A DNA stretch of 64,000 bases from Steromphala cineraria (taxonomy: Eukaryota > Mollusca > Gastropoda > Trochida > Trochidae): contig OU744732.1 in assembly GCA_916613615.1 (NCBI GenBank), positions 34,619,950 to 34,683,949 of the forward strand, in the 5' to 3' direction. Below the pieces are notes generated by a model. It ran no database searches, was not told the DNA's origin, and worked only from the letters and a program-made list of their open reading frames with translations. Made by a program: the position numbers and the translations under genes. Shown here piece by piece: positions 10,799-23,453 of this stretch (position 1 is the first letter of the stretch; every line of letters starts with the position of its first letter).

Positions 10799-11694
10799 AT
10801 GGTAGGTGCCTTGTGCAGTTTGGAAAAACTTGTTTCTGTTGAATGTTTAACCTCAGCACTTTTGATATTACTATGTTGTTCTTGAAATGTTAAGTAGAAA
10901 ATCGTCGTTAAATAATTGATAAAGAGATCCACTAAAACCAACAAGGAGCACTTTTCAAGTACATCAATAACTAGTGTTGTAATGCTCGATTATGCTTTAA
11001 CTCTGATAAGTGTATGTTGTTTTTTTCTCCAAAGTTCCGTCTTCTTTTGCTCGTCGCCGTCGTCACCCTCCTGGTTATCCCCAGTGAGGCAATCTTTAAC
11101 AGACGCTTCAACATCGACAGGAGAGGTATCGAGATCAGACGAGGTGTGTATGATTTGCAACCAGTTGATTTGCTGCCTGTCTGTTATCTGCATCTTTTGG
11201 TTCGCATATTGTCGTAATGAGAGTAAAACACTATGGCAATAGCGTTCTTTATTTATCTATATGGTGTTCCTCTAAATAATTGATGGGTTTTTGCCTGCAG
11301 ACCTGGTTAAGAAGAGTATGGAGGGTTACCTTAAACAACTCGGTATTGGTGATGAGCAACAGCAGGAGCTCTTCAGTCAGTTTTTGGCTGGTAAGTGAAC
11401 AGAACGAATTTTCTTATCATAAATCCAGAGATTATGACAAAAAGAAAACTGTTGTACATACCTGAAGTATGTAATTACAGATAAGATATATAATGAACAC
11501 AGTGTGTATATCCACACTCTGCCATACAAGTGATTGACCCTCTAGCGCTGATTGACTCTGAGGGTTCATTCGAGGCCAAATACTAATTGCTCTATCAAGT
11601 TACATAGAAATTAAATATTTTTTGATGCACTTAGTTGATGATTTGAAGCATTGTAATGCATGTTTTTGTATCTCTTGCAGACACTGAGCAATGA
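10799..11694 (+). CDS. Gene B, unit 3
   Basis: Exons are 10799-10801, 11035-11143, 11301-11390 and 11681-11694. The frame is intact, with five T in the run before the exon 3 donor, and the product is the same as in unit 2. Confidence 0.86.
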
Positions 11695-11779
11695 GGAAAA
11701 TGTCCCGCAATTGAAACTGGCAAAATGCATGCACGGACGTTGAAAGAATACCTCATACGTGAAAAATTGTTTGAATAAA

Positions 11780-13581
11780 AAATTGATAAACCTTACAAAA
11801 TTTTTTGTTGTTTCCAGTAGTGTATGTGTAAATTTGGGTATTCACACTGATGTTGGAGGTATTATAACCAATGATCATTTGAGGTAGATCGAGTATTCAC
11901 CTTTAAAACATTTGTTTTCTATATGAAGTGGCAAATGATTTTAATTTCTACATAGGGTCTGCTGTGCGTTTGTGCTAAATGATATTTGCAGGAAACAAGT
12001 TACATGTATATAACGTTTTTATTAAAACGTTTTCTGTGTTATTGCATCAATCAATTAAAGAGCCTCTCCCTGAGTTGTTGTGCTCACTTAACCTTACCAA
12101 TGGTGTCATTTGATTGACAAGTACAGAATATTGCTTGAAAATGTTGCTTGAAAGCTAAAGGGTTTTGAACAGTGATAATATGCGATAATGATCGAAAACC
12201 TGACAGTGAGGTTTGTTAATCAGTCCTTTATAATCATCAAGACTTATAAAAAAATCAGCCAAACGTACAGTTAGGAATTGATAGTTATTGAATTGCGCTA
12301 CTACTAGTATCCAAGTATAGTGGGCTTGTCATCTTGGCTTCTGTGCATATGTAAGGTTATTTTTCAATAGATATAGGTATATATATAAATCAACATTCAT
12401 CATTTATTTGTAATCTTGGAAGAATAATATAGATGTTCTGTATTAACATACTCTTATATAGAACTAATGTTCCTATCTAAACAATACACAATGCATTTAA
12501 AATCACGGGAGATTGTTTAAACAAAACTCCTCATATTATAGGTGTGGTTAGACATGGCCATGACTGAAGCTTTAAAACAAGCTAAGCTCTTCCTTGGTAA
12601 CACTCACTGTCACACCTGCAAATCTGGACACAAGTAAATGTAATAAATTTCAGAACATTATTTTTACTGTTAATTTTCCCCTTAAAAGCGAAACATGAAG
12701 CTGTGTGACATGTGACATGAAGCTCTGATATACATTATAAAAATGACAGTGTAAAAATGTATGGCTAACTCTCCTATGGATAACTGCCTTGCAGCAGATG
12801 CAGTTCCTTTTTCGTTTCTGCAAATCCAAGAGATACAATAACCTCCCACGATTCGCGGCAAATGCACCTTCCCTTTGCTAAATAAATTACCAACACTGCA
12901 GAATCGCCCGCATCTAGAATTTTTTAAAGTAAGAACAGTCTCGTGACACTCGCAGGCTTTTTTCGCATCAATATCAGTGACACACTCAGTTATATCTGCC
13001 AATCGCCCACCCACTAAGCCTTCAATCCGTGGCCCAATCTACCATACGGGTCTCGCTTTCCTAGCCACTCATAACCATTCTGCAATTAAAATCCTCTAAA
13101 CAGAAATCGTATCCAGTTCAAACCAAATGGGCGTCTGCGATATAGTTTTCCTTAAGCCTGTTGAGTCCTTTTACGCCATACCCACTTGACTTGCCAATAT
13201 GTCATTTTCCTCAAAAAAGTTATTCATTAACCACGACTGGTTTAGAGGGAGATATCATTATTCTCCTATTTCAAGGCCTAACTTGCTTATCATATGAAAA
13301 TTATCTTCAACTTCGTATATATAGCTATCTCTCGCCTCCCGAGAACATGATCAATATTGTATTTACCCTTCACTAGTTTGTTCTCATTTAATATCTCATG
13401 CAATGTTGCACAAGTGTAGTCAGTGATTATTTAACTTCAGAGGCATCCAGCACTTCTAAACAGAGAGGCATACAAGCCGTTCAACCTGTTCTCAACTTGT
13501 ACATAATATATTGTCATAGATATGTATTAACTTGATTGTTTGATGACAATTACAATAAACACGCAAATATGTCAACAACAG
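11780..13581. other. Inter-pair spacer, units 3/4
   Basis: Copy of the 7598-9399 spacer, with nothing different of note. Confidence 0.6.
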
Positions 13582-13642
13582 TTTATTGATCTTGTGAAGG
13601 AAACTTTTACATTTCGTTCTTTTATGCACCATTTTCTCTCCA

Positions 13643-14474
13643 TTATGAGCTCTCTGCAAAAAAAGGAATACAATACTTTAGATGGGGGACAATGAACAGA
13701 ACAGCAAATATACATGTCATGAAGGAATGATATTGTAATTGTAATATTGCATGATAATGCACAGTATTTGAAAAGTGAGTTCACTTGCAGATGTTCCAGT
13801 CAGCACTGGATATCTACCAGCATGACAAATGGAGGCAAGAATAAGACTCACCATCCAGGTTGCTGAGAGCATCTTCCACTGACTGCAGGTTGCTCAGATC
13901 GACACCAGCCTGTCTCAGGTAGCTCTCCACGCTCTTCTTGACCAGATCTGCCGACAGAACCAGGCACATATTGTCAATGGTGTTAGACAGAAGGATAGCA
14001 AAGGCGAGGGAGGGAAGTAGAATGCATTGGCCAGATTGAAGCAGTCAAGGCCATAATTTTTTTTTAAATTGGGAACGTTACATCGTTTGAATTAAATCGA
14101 CCTGGATACTTTTGAGACATGCATTTCCTGCCGCTTAAAGACATGTCAGATGTCAGCATACAATACAGTAAAAAGCTAAGGGAAGAGTGGAAATCTCTAG
14201 ATGGGTTGTTTACCTCGTCTGATTTCGATGCCTCGTCTGTCAATATTGAATCGTCTGTTAAAGATTGCCTCGCCAGGGATAACCAGGAGGGTGACGACTG
14301 CGACGACCAACAGAAGGCGGAACTGAAATAATACAGCCAGTAAGTCTCAGAAGTTTTACACATATTCATTTTCATGGATGGTATAAATTGATCACTGTAT
14401 AAAAGGTTTGTGTCGTTGAACTTTGACTGACATTTGCGAGTTGTAAAACGGAAAACTACTGAATACGTTACCAT
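13643..14474 (-). CDS. Gene A, unit 4
   Basis: Exons are 14472-14474, 14214-14322, 13852-13947 and 13643-13653. Coding sequence as in units 2 and 3. The one substitution I noticed in the neighbourhood (ATG to ATA near 13810) lies in the last intron. Confidence 0.86.
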
Positions 14475-14980
14475 GATGCTGGATACTTCGTGGAATTCAG
14501 AAGAATGACTACACACAGCTGAACCAAGTCCAAATATACACAGTAGGTGTTGAAACTCGTTTACTGATCTGATTGCGTTTGGCAAGTCTGCTACACTAGC
14601 AGGTGCCATCCTCTGATGACACACAGCACGACTCCCCCGTTTCAATCACCTTTCTCCCACTATCAATGTATTAATGTGAACACCACAAAATGATTCAGGA
14701 ATTGCAGACTAGTTAACACAAGACAGTGGTTAAACACATCTACTCTCGGTTATCTCGACAGTGCATCGGCCTATCATGCCATTCAATCTCTTGTATCTCA
14801 ATAACTGGAAGTTCATGACACCTGAGTTTAGCTGCTGGTCGGAGCTCTTTAGAAAGTTGGTGTTTACTCAATATTAAATGGTTTCAACATGTGGAGCCGA
14901 CATTTGATAGCTATATATACCAAGAACGCACTTACACAGGCATCCTTCTGGCACTTGTCAACAAGCGATACACAGTCAAC
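14475..14980. promoter_or_regulatory. Divergent promoter region A/B, unit 4
   Basis: Same as unit 3, shifted by 4182 bp. Confidence 0.55.
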
Positions 14981-15876
14981 ATGGTAGGTGCCTTGTGCAG
15001 TTTGGAAAAACTTGTTTCTGTTGAATGTTTAACCTCAGCACTTTTGATATTACTATGTTGTTCTTGAAATGTTAAGTAGAAAATCGTCGTTAAATAATTG
15101 ATAAAGAGATCCACTAAAACCAACAAGGAGCACTTTTCAAGTACATCAATAACTAGTGTTGTAATGCTCGATTATGCTTTAACTCTGATAAGTGTATGTT
15201 GTTTTTTTCTCCAAAGTTCCGTCTTCTTTTGCTCGTCGCCGTCGTCACCCTCCTGGTTATCCCCAGTGAGGCAATCTTTAACAGACGCTTCAACATCGAC
15301 AGGAGAGGTATCGAGATCAGACGAGGTGTGTATGATTTGCAACCAGTTGATTTGCTGCCTGTCTGTTATCTGCATCTTTTGGTTCGCATATTGTCGTAAT
15401 GAGAGTAAAACACTATGGCAATAGCGTTCTTTATTTATCTATATGGTGTTCCTCTAAATAATTGATGGGTTTTTGCCTGCAGACCTGGTTAAGAAGAGTA
15501 TGGAGGGTTACCTTAAACAACTCGGTATTGGTGATGAGCAACAGCAGGAGCTCTTCAGTCAGTTTTTGGCTGGTAAGTGAACAGAACGAATTTTCTTATC
15601 ATAAATCCAGAGATTATGACAAAAAGAAAACTGTTGTACATACCTGAAGTATGTAATTACAGATAAGATATATAATGAACACAGTGTGTATATCCACACT
15701 CTGCCATACAAGTGATTGACCCTCTAGCGCTGATTGACTCTGAGGGTTCATTCGAGGCCAAATACTAATTGCTCTATCAAGTTACATAGAAATTAAATAT
15801 TTTTTGATGCACTTAGTTGATGATTTGAAGCATTGTAATGCATGTTTTTGTATCTCTTGCAGACACTGAGCAATGA
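14981..15876 (+). CDS. Gene B, unit 4
   Basis: Exons are 14981-14983, 15217-15325, 15483-15572 and 15863-15876. The frame is intact. This is the last copy before the array ends. Confidence 0.86.
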
Positions 15877-16736
15877 GGAAAATGTCCCGCAATTGAAACT
15901 GGCAAAATGCATGCACGGACGTTGAAAGAATACCTCATACGTGAAAAATTGTTTGAATAAAAAATTGATAAACCTTACAAAATTTTTTGTTGTTTCCAGT
16001 AGTGTATGTGTAAATTTGGGTATTCACACTGATGTTGGAGGTATTATAACCAATGATCATTTGAGGTAGATCGAGTATTCACCTTTAAAACATTTGTTTT
16101 CTATATGAAGTGGCAAATGATTTTAATTTCTACATAGGGTCTGCTGTGCGTTTGTGCTAAATGATATTTGCAGGAAACAAGTTACATGTATATAACGTTT
16201 TTATTAAAACGTTTTCTGTGTTATTGCATCAATCAATTAAAGAGCCTCTCCCTGAGTTGTTGTGCTCACTTAACCTTACCAATGGTGTCATTTGATTGAC
16301 AAGTACAGAATATTGCTTGAAAATGTTGCTTGAAAGCTAAAGGGTTTTGAACAGTGATAATATGCGATAATGATCGAAAACCTGACAGTGAGGTTTGTTA
16401 ATCAGTCCTTTATAATCATCAAGACTTATAAAAAAATCAGCCAAACGTACAGTTAGGAATTGATAGTTATTGAATTGCGCTACTACTAGTATCCAAGTAT
16501 AGTGGGCTTGTCATCTTGGCTTCTGTGCATATGTAAGGTTATTTTTCAATAGATATAGGTATATATATAAATCAACATTCATCATTTATTTGTAATCTTG
16601 GAAGAATAATATAGATGTTCTGTATTAACATACTCTTATATAGAACTAATGTTCCTATCTAAACAATACACAATGCATTTAAAATCACGGGAGATTGTTT
16701 AAACAAAACTCCTCATATTATAGGTGTGGTTAGACA

Positions 16737-17463
16737 TGGCCATGACTGAAGCTTTAAAACAAGCTAAGCTCTTCCTTGGTAACACTCACTGTCACACCTG
16801 CAAATCTGGACACAAGTAAATGTAATAAATTTCAGAACATTATTTTTACTGTTAATTTTCCCCTTAAAAGCGAAACATGAAGCTGTGTGACATGTGACAT
16901 GAAGCTCTGATATACATTATAAAAATGACAGTGTAAAAATGTATGGCTAACTCTCCTATGGATAACTGCCTTGCAGCAGATGCAGTTCCTTTTTCGTTTC
17001 TGCAAATCCAAGAGATACAATAACCTCCCACGATTCGCGGCAAATGCACCTTCCCTTTGCTAAATAAATTACCAACACTGCAGAATCGCCCGCATCTAGA
17101 ATTTTTTAAAGTAAGAACAGTCTCGTGACACTCGCAGGCTTTTTTCGCATCAATATCAGTGACACACTCAGTTATATCTGCCAATCGCCCACCCACTAAG
17201 CCTTCAATCCGTGGCCCAATCTACCATACGGGTCTCGCTTTCCTAGCCACTCATAACCATTCTGCAATTAAAATCCTCTAAACAGAAATCGTATCCAGTT
17301 CAAACCAAATGGGCGTCTGCGATATAGTTTTCCTTAAGCCTGTTGAGTCCTTTTACGCCATACCTACTTGACTTGCCAATATGTCATTATCCTCAAAAAA
17401 GTTATTCGTTAACCACGACTGGTTTAGAGGAAGATATCATTATCATCATATTTCAAGGCCTAA
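16737..17463. repeat. Truncated fifth unit (array boundary)
   Basis: Only the first ~727 bp of a unit is present, containing neither gene A nor gene B. It is near-identical to the other units up to about 17360. Substitutions then accumulate (for example CATTATCC for CATTTTCC) until similarity stops after CAAGGCCTAAC. Confidence 0.9.
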
Positions 17464-17967
17464 CGTTGTCTAATTTACCCGTCATGATACATGTTTTTTG
17501 AAAATAAATAAATATGGAGAAAAGATTGCAGATATATTTGCAATTTTAGGGAAACAATTTCTGAGGAAGTAGCAAAACATATCTTATTTAAAAAAGAAAT
17601 GCCCTTGGTTCAATTTAAATACTTTAAATCCTCAATAAAAAACTCTAAGTGCAAAATAATGACCAAAATGTCACTTATATTTTTTTGAGGCAATGTTTAT
17701 GCCAAAACTTGTTAACTAGTTAGATTTGCGACCATTTTTATTTCTTTTTTTTTCTTTTTTTATTACGAGAAGCAAACCCGTCACGGTTTCGTACAGAAAA
17801 CCCCTTACATGACTCACGTGACTAGGGATCGATGGGGTTATATTCCATATACACATCAGTAATCGAGTTTGATATTAAAGATGACTTAAGGGTTACATAC
17901 TTTTTTGAGAAAAAAATGAATATTCTACAAACAAAGAAAAGTAGTTATGAGATAAGGATGATGCGAT
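17464..17967. other. AT-rich sequence, no gene seen
   Basis: Unique AT-rich DNA directly right of the array, with short A/T runs. I see nothing coding. Confidence 0.6.
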
Positions 17968-17995
17968 GGGGGGGGGGGGGGGGGGGGGGGGGGGG
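17968..17995 (+). repeat. G homopolymer, 28 bases
   Basis: An uninterrupted run of 28 G followed by a G-rich stretch. Length is likely uncertain in the assembly. Confidence 0.95.
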
Positions 17996-18045
17996 AGAGT
18001 GAGGGGGATGTCGCTATAAATGTTGCGTCCGTATCGACCATTTAT

Positions 18046-18146
18046 TCATTCTCGATTATCCAGAGTTTAAGTACCGATAATATCGGAGTGGAGTGGAGTG
18101 GAGTGGAGATATTATCGGAACGTAAACTATGGATTATCGAGAATGA
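18046..18146. repeat. Foldback element with GGAGT-repeat loop
   Basis: Two 39-bp arms (18046-18084 and 18108-18146) are inverted copies with only a few mismatches. The 23-bp loop is a GGAGT pentanucleotide repeat. It looks like a small non-autonomous foldback transposon; no target-site duplication was identified. Confidence 0.85.
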
Positions 18147-18933
18147 CCTATCTCGGGCTCATATTTTCCTTTACTATGAACTTTTGAAAGAATGTTTGAA
18201 GCCTCGTGCGAAAGTGGCCTTATGAATATCATGTCAGTTTTCTGGAACCTTGGTATTTTATATCAAAAAATATTTTTAAAATTGTTTGATTCACAAATCC
18301 AACCCTTTATGATCTATGGGTCTGAAATTCGGGGTTCCAATGTCATGAATGAATTGAAAATCTTGCATTCAAACGATTTTTAAATGTAGCATAAGCAACT
18401 TCAGATAACATGGTACATGTATATGGAGAATGTGGTAGATACCCAATATAAATTGAATCACGAATAAGATGTTTAGAATTTCATTACCTATCTAAGTTGC
18501 CGTCTACTGCCTTTATTTCAATTATGTCTACCAGAAACGGAAAAGATTATACGAAATTTACGCTCTTTGTATCACATGCTGTTATCTTAGGAGACAACCA
18601 ATTTACGAATTTGTGAAATGTTTGCAAATATCTTTGTAACCTTAGCTTGTACAATTCGTATGGACAGGAGGGCCTAACGTAAAATAATCTTCTTTGACTT
18701 TGACATTTCTTAATAAAATGTATGTATGTCTTTCTGTATAACAAAATTATGACTACACCATTTTCTGTATTATTTATGTTAATCAGAAATTCCAATTGTT
18801 TCGACTTACAAAATATATTCTTAATATAACAGTGTTTTAAAGGATGGCGAGGTCAGCTAAATCTTGAAATCTTGTGTTTTAATTTGATTCTCCTTATTGT
18901 CTAGTTTTCCACAATTTATTGTTTCAACCTTCT
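18147..18933. other. No gene seen
   Basis: AT-rich intergenic sequence. Short open frames here have no splice context or recognisable protein features. Confidence 0.55.
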
Positions 18934-19120
18934 CAAATGGGCAGTAGCACGTTTTAAGGGGAATATATGGTGATGGTAGGTAGGGAAATGAAATAAAAGG
19001 ATCAATTTGAAAGACACTGTATTTAACACAAATGAAGCAGTTATAAATCAAATATAAAATGTAAAGTTCAGCCATGCGATTCCCTTTTCTTACACAAAAA
19101 ACTTACTACTGCCCCTATAA
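18934..19120 (+). mobile_element. MITE family 1, short internal-deletion copy
   Basis: It starts with the family end GGGCAGTAGCACGTTTTAAG and closes with its inverse ...TTACTACTGCCCCT. At 187 bp it lacks about half of the ~340-bp body seen at 45224-45565. Confidence 0.75.
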
Positions 19121-20309
19121 GATAACAAATATTTGAACGGATTGTAATGTCAGCTAAAATTTGAAACCTTTTGTTTTATTAATTTAAATTTTTGTCTAGA
19201 CATTGGGTTTTCCACATTTCCTTTTTTACCTCTTTTAAAAGCCTTAAAATATATTGGGCTGAACAGAAATTTCGTACATGCTGAACATCTGTACAATAGT
19301 TCACCAAAGCTCACCGAATGTAGCATTATCAAAGTTAATGAAAAAGTTTTAAAAGAAAATTTTACAAACTCTACCTGTAACCTTGCTTAATGAGTTTTTA
19401 TCTGAAATATAATAAAAACCAAGTAAAAGGACTTATTATTAACCAAAACGCCATATTCATATTGGCCTCGAATTCTTTCGCCCTATTGTGTTTATTGACA
19501 CCGTGAGATACCACATTGATAAAAATATCCATACTATTCTTAGCTTGAGAGTCAAAAGATACGAGACTGGTTTAGAAAACGTGATAGGCTACTTATGACA
19601 TTTGCCCCTCTAGATTTGAAAGAGACCGTCTCGGTCGGTCGAGCAAGCGTGAAATTTCTACTCCGTCCTAGTTTTTGACGCCTATCTTTTGAACAGTTAA
19701 AGGGACAGTTCTATCGGTGTGTAAACGAAATTCAAGGAGATATCCCAGTATTACACATACGTCACATGTACATGGATTGAACACAATACAGTTGAAACCT
19801 GCTACTGTTGGTAGTAATCTTATTGATTTACACACACACTCGGTCAAAAACGACAACAATGCGAAGTGAAGCCATTCGTCGGCACTGCGAGGTTGAAAAG
19901 CCTTGATACGCCATTATAATCAAAGCATTGTTGATCAGTTGATAATTTGTAAATGTGCAGTAAATCTGTCAGTAAATTTAGTTTATCTGAACTAGATTGT
20001 AAATCTGTAACAGTACAGCATGTCATTCGTGTCATTTAATTCGACCGTAAAGAAGAATATAGGGAAATATATAATTCATAATGTTTTGCCGCGCAGGACG
20101 ATTAGGTTGAAAATAACCTGCATCCAATCAAACTTACTCTTTTGTCATGTCAGAAGAAGGACGTCAATAAAGATTTAATCATTCTAGATAACAACTTCTT
20201 TATTGTGCAAATATAGATTTACAGATTGCTCCTTTCTCGGTGGTTTGTTAGATACTCCATTCATTGTACTTTCTGTACACAATTATAATGCTCATACAAA
20301 CTGTTGCAG
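19121..20309. other. No gene seen
   Basis: Intergenic or intronic AT-rich DNA. I searched it for the missing fifth exon (YxxxK motif) of the dehydrogenase fragment that follows and did not find one. Confidence 0.55.
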
Positions 20310-21478
20310 ACCGCTCCCAATCTACCAGCCACAGGTATCAGATACGCATGCGTATGTCCTGATATGGTCGACACGGAAATGATCGAGGCCGTTAAGCAGA
20401 AATGCAGACCAGAGTTCAAGGACAAACTGGAAGGAGATATTCCTACTATATCTGTACCGTAAGTTTTATTACGTTATAAAATAACTCAATACTTTATGCT
20501 GATCGCAATAAAATCAGATCGATTATCATATTCGTATTGAGAAGCGTTTTAATGGTTACAATATAACATATTCTTCGACCCTTCATTTTCCCTTAAATAC
20601 AAACAGTCTCCGTTTTTGCATTAGGGTTCTATATTTGAAATCGCATTATCGTGCGTTTAATACTTCACTACATATGATGTTTGTTCCAAAGGCAGTCTGA
20701 TTCAAATCGACCATTTTCCGGGTAATAAAAGTTTCAAATATTGACGTGTTCTGAAAGAGAGCTTTCTCTCCACAAGGTCTTAATGCAGCCAACCTTAATG
20801 CAGCGCAGACAAATCCCTAACGTCAGAACATGCGAAAAAGTTGGGTTGCAGTCAGACCGTGGCGGAGAGGAAACCGTGACTTGATTGAGTTCGAACCCCG
20901 ATAGAGTCAATAGAGTCAAAAAATGTTATCAGACTGGTGCTGTTCACTATACGAATATATATTCAAACACTGGCACGCTTGTTTCTAAAGCTTAAGCAAA
21001 GGTCACATGACGTGACACATTTCACAACGAAGCAAGATAAAAAAACGTAGATATATGGATTGACATATTGATAAATATTTTAAATCAGGTAATCATATTA
21101 TTAAATTACAAGATTACAACACAAGCAATATAACAACAAACACATGCATGAGTTTCAATCATCAAACATGAGATAAATTAAAATGCAATACCTTCTGAAG
21201 CATTTGATCCAACTACCTTATCTACTGGTTACCTATTGGATAAATCGAGCAAGTGACAATGCCAGTCTATGTCATGAGGAGGTTCACTAGCAATCACACT
21301 TTGAATGTCAACAACTGTGTCAGTATTTTACACGATGTGTTTCAGAGTCAAGCAGATGGGTGTGGCAGTGCTATCTATCCTTGATGATGACAACAGTAAT
21401 GACACTGTGCTTGAGGTGTCATCCCCACAGGGATTGTTGAGACGGAAGATCACTGTGGAGACAGTGGACACTGCTTGA
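20310..21478 (+). CDS. 15-PGDH-like SDR, last two exons only
   Basis: Exon 20310-20458 (acceptor TTGCAG, donor GTAAGT) encodes TAPNLPATGIRYACVCPDMV and continues to ISV. Exon 21346-21478 completes the reading with VKQMGVAVLSILDDDNSND and ends at TGA 21476-21478. They correspond to exons 6 and 7 of the complete gene at 33539-39200. They carry the C-terminal SDR part (GIRxxxVCP, the substrate lid and the last strand). Frame and splice sites are intact. The cofactor-binding and catalytic exons are absent from the 20 kb to the left, where the peptide-gene array sits. Either the gene is broken, or its first five exons lie beyond base 1 with the array inside intron 5. AATAAA at 21759-21764 is a likely poly(A) signal. 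Confidence 0.8.
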
Positions 21479-21758
21479 ACATTGACAGAAATCTGTCTTA
21501 ATTTACAAATAGTTAACCCATTCTCTCCCTACAGAGGCAGCTCAGTGCGAGCAAGTCTCTGTTCTAAAATACCGGCAGATTGCCCAGGCGGCAAAAAGTT
21601 GCAGCCAATGAAAACACCTTTGACTGGGATCACCCTTAATGGTCGTATAGTGACATGGCAAATATGATGCCTTTATGTTATTAATTCATCAACAGTGTGA
21701 GTAGGAAGTTTAAAAAAAATCAGATATGGATTGCCTTTTTACAAGATAGTAACTGTTT

Positions 21759-21764
21759 AATAAA
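21759..21764 (+). terminator. Poly(A) signal of dehydrogenase fragment
   Basis: AATAAA about 280 nt past the stop codon. Confidence 0.5.
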
Positions 21765-22522
21765 TGTTTAAATTATTATTTGTTCTAGGAATAATTATGT
21801 TTTACTAATTAACCAAAACAATGTTATGAGAAGGTAATAAGCGATGTTTTTTTAAAGGAAGAAAATCTCCCCTGGATGTTTAATCCCATTGATAAATTTA
21901 AAAGCATATACGGAAATGGTCGAGGCTTTGCGAATGATCACTTTTGAAACGGCGTCGGTGATTGCACAACACACTCATTGATTGCCTACAATCTTTGTCC
22001 TTTATGTATTAAAACAGAGGCTTGTTCGGGTAATAAAGAATCTGAATCTGAATCTGGGTATGACTGAGCTTCGCCTGTGGGGAGAGAATGTAGTTGACCA
22101 ATAATCAATGAAAATTAAGAGTTAACTGCCTTTTGTAATTATAATGAAAAGCGAAATTATCTAACTTTTGAAAAATGAATGTCCATGAAAATCTAAAGGG
22201 GGATGAATTAAAAAATTTTAGCCCTTGTTTTTGTTAAAAATCCTTTTCACATCATCAAAAATGGTCAAATCAAAAGTCGTACTTATCATTGTTGTTCAGC
22301 TGTATCTATTTGTGTGTATTTTCGTAATATTTGAATAAAATGCATATACAAATCAGTACAAGTTGGATACATCATATGATCATTATGATCATTATGATTA
22401 ACACTCATATGTTGCACATCTTCATGATGGATTGATGTCTAAAAACAAAGAAGAAACGAGAATATAACAAAATTACAACATTGAAATGTTACACACCAAA
22501 GTTATCGTTTGCGTATGGTCAT
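21765..22522. other. No gene seen; short GAATCT repeat near 22040
   Basis: Intergenic. Around 22020-22060 a GAATCT hexamer repeats after AATAAAGAATCT, resembling the tail of an old retroposon. Confidence 0.5.
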
Positions 22523-22765
22523 GGGACGTAGCTCAGTGGTAGAGTGTCCGCTCATCACCCGTAAGACCGGGTTTCGATTCCCGGTCGCGTCATACCAAAA
22601 GACGTTAAAAGGTGGGAGTTTTTGCTGTCTTGCTTGACACTCAGCATTGTAAAGGCAGAACAACGATTTAACTGGCGCTGCACCGTGGCTGCCGGGTGCC
22701 TAGGCACGAAACAAATTTCCAAAATGTACTTGTACTAAGTATAATGAAGTGTTATTATTATTCTT
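22523..22765 (+). mobile_element. tRNA-derived SINE
   Basis: The head has a pol III A box (TAGCTCAGTGGTAGAGT) and a B box (GGTTTCGATTCC) in tRNA-like spacing. Its acceptor stem pairs poorly, so it is not a working tRNA gene. The body (GACGTTAAAAGGTGGGAGTT, GTGCCTAGGCACGAAACAAA) and TTATTATT-type tail match the inverse copy at 58930-59190. Confidence 0.88.
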
Positions 22766-23412
22766 ATCATGGTGATTTACGATTATTAGGTACCTTTGCA
22801 ATGACACAGAAGGAGCTGATAGAAACGTTGTGAACACGAGATGGTTAAGATTACGAGAAAATAGATATTACAAAAAAAAAAGATTTGAAGAGCGATATTC
22901 ATTTTTCTGAAGATATGAAAAAGAACTTAATTTCAGGTTTCAGACCACAGGCCCATAGAACATGTTTATGATACAAACCGCACTAAACATTATATAGCAC
23001 GTAATGTAATTGATTACCGAATTCCTCTCATTGTGAAAGAGATAGTTTGAGAGGTTGTTTAACACAGTTCATCAATGCAGAATTAAATTGGTTTTCTTAA
23101 TGATACGTCCGCTATTCATAGAAGTAAATTTGGTCATTTAAAAAAAAAAAATCATTAATTTTAAGACAAAGTGTACACATAAGCATGGTTCCTATGAGTG
23201 TTCTAAACATACACTAATCATGAAACCTATATTTTGATAAATTGTACAAAGTATTACAAACAATGCATAGGATTATATTATACTATACTGAATCAACACC
23301 AGGGACGACTTAAGCAAATATTTTGTCAGATTTATTCCATTGAAAGTCATTTCGATAAATAGTGCAATACAATGTTAAGGTAACAGACACAAACTTCTTA
23401 AGCATAGGACGA
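22766..23412. other. No gene seen
   Basis: AT-rich intergenic sequence between the SINE and the 3' end of the minus-strand dehydrogenase. Confidence 0.55.
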
Positions 23413-23413
23413 T

Positions 23414-23419
23414 TTTATT
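23414..23419 (-). terminator. Poly(A) signal of minus-strand dehydrogenase
   Basis: AATAAA on the minus strand (TTTATT on the plus), about 35 nt past the stop codon at 23454. Confidence 0.7.
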
Positions 23420-23453
23420 ACAATTTTTCACTTTAAAATGTTCACACTCAAAT

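Larger units (their letters stand above)
1..17463. repeat. Tandem array of ~4.18-kb units, each with a divergent peptide-gene pair
   Basis: Five successive units begin with the same sequence (TGGCCATGACTGAAGC) at 1, 4190, 8373, 12555 and 16737. Unit lengths are 4189, 4183, 4182 and 4182 bp, and the last is cut off after about 727 bp. Units 3 and 4 look identical apart from rare substitutions, such as one near 13810. Unit 1 and the start of unit 2 differ mainly by single-base indels in homopolymers. Every full unit carries gene A (minus) and gene B (plus) plus 1.6-1.8 kb of spacer. The array runs off the left edge, so total copy number is unknown. Homology fades between 17360 and 17463, where scattered substitutions precede complete divergence. 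Confidence 0.97.

Noticed and set aside
22523..22595. Functional tRNA gene
   Set aside because: A and B boxes are present but the acceptor stem is poorly paired and a SINE body follows; a second copy exists at 58930-59190.
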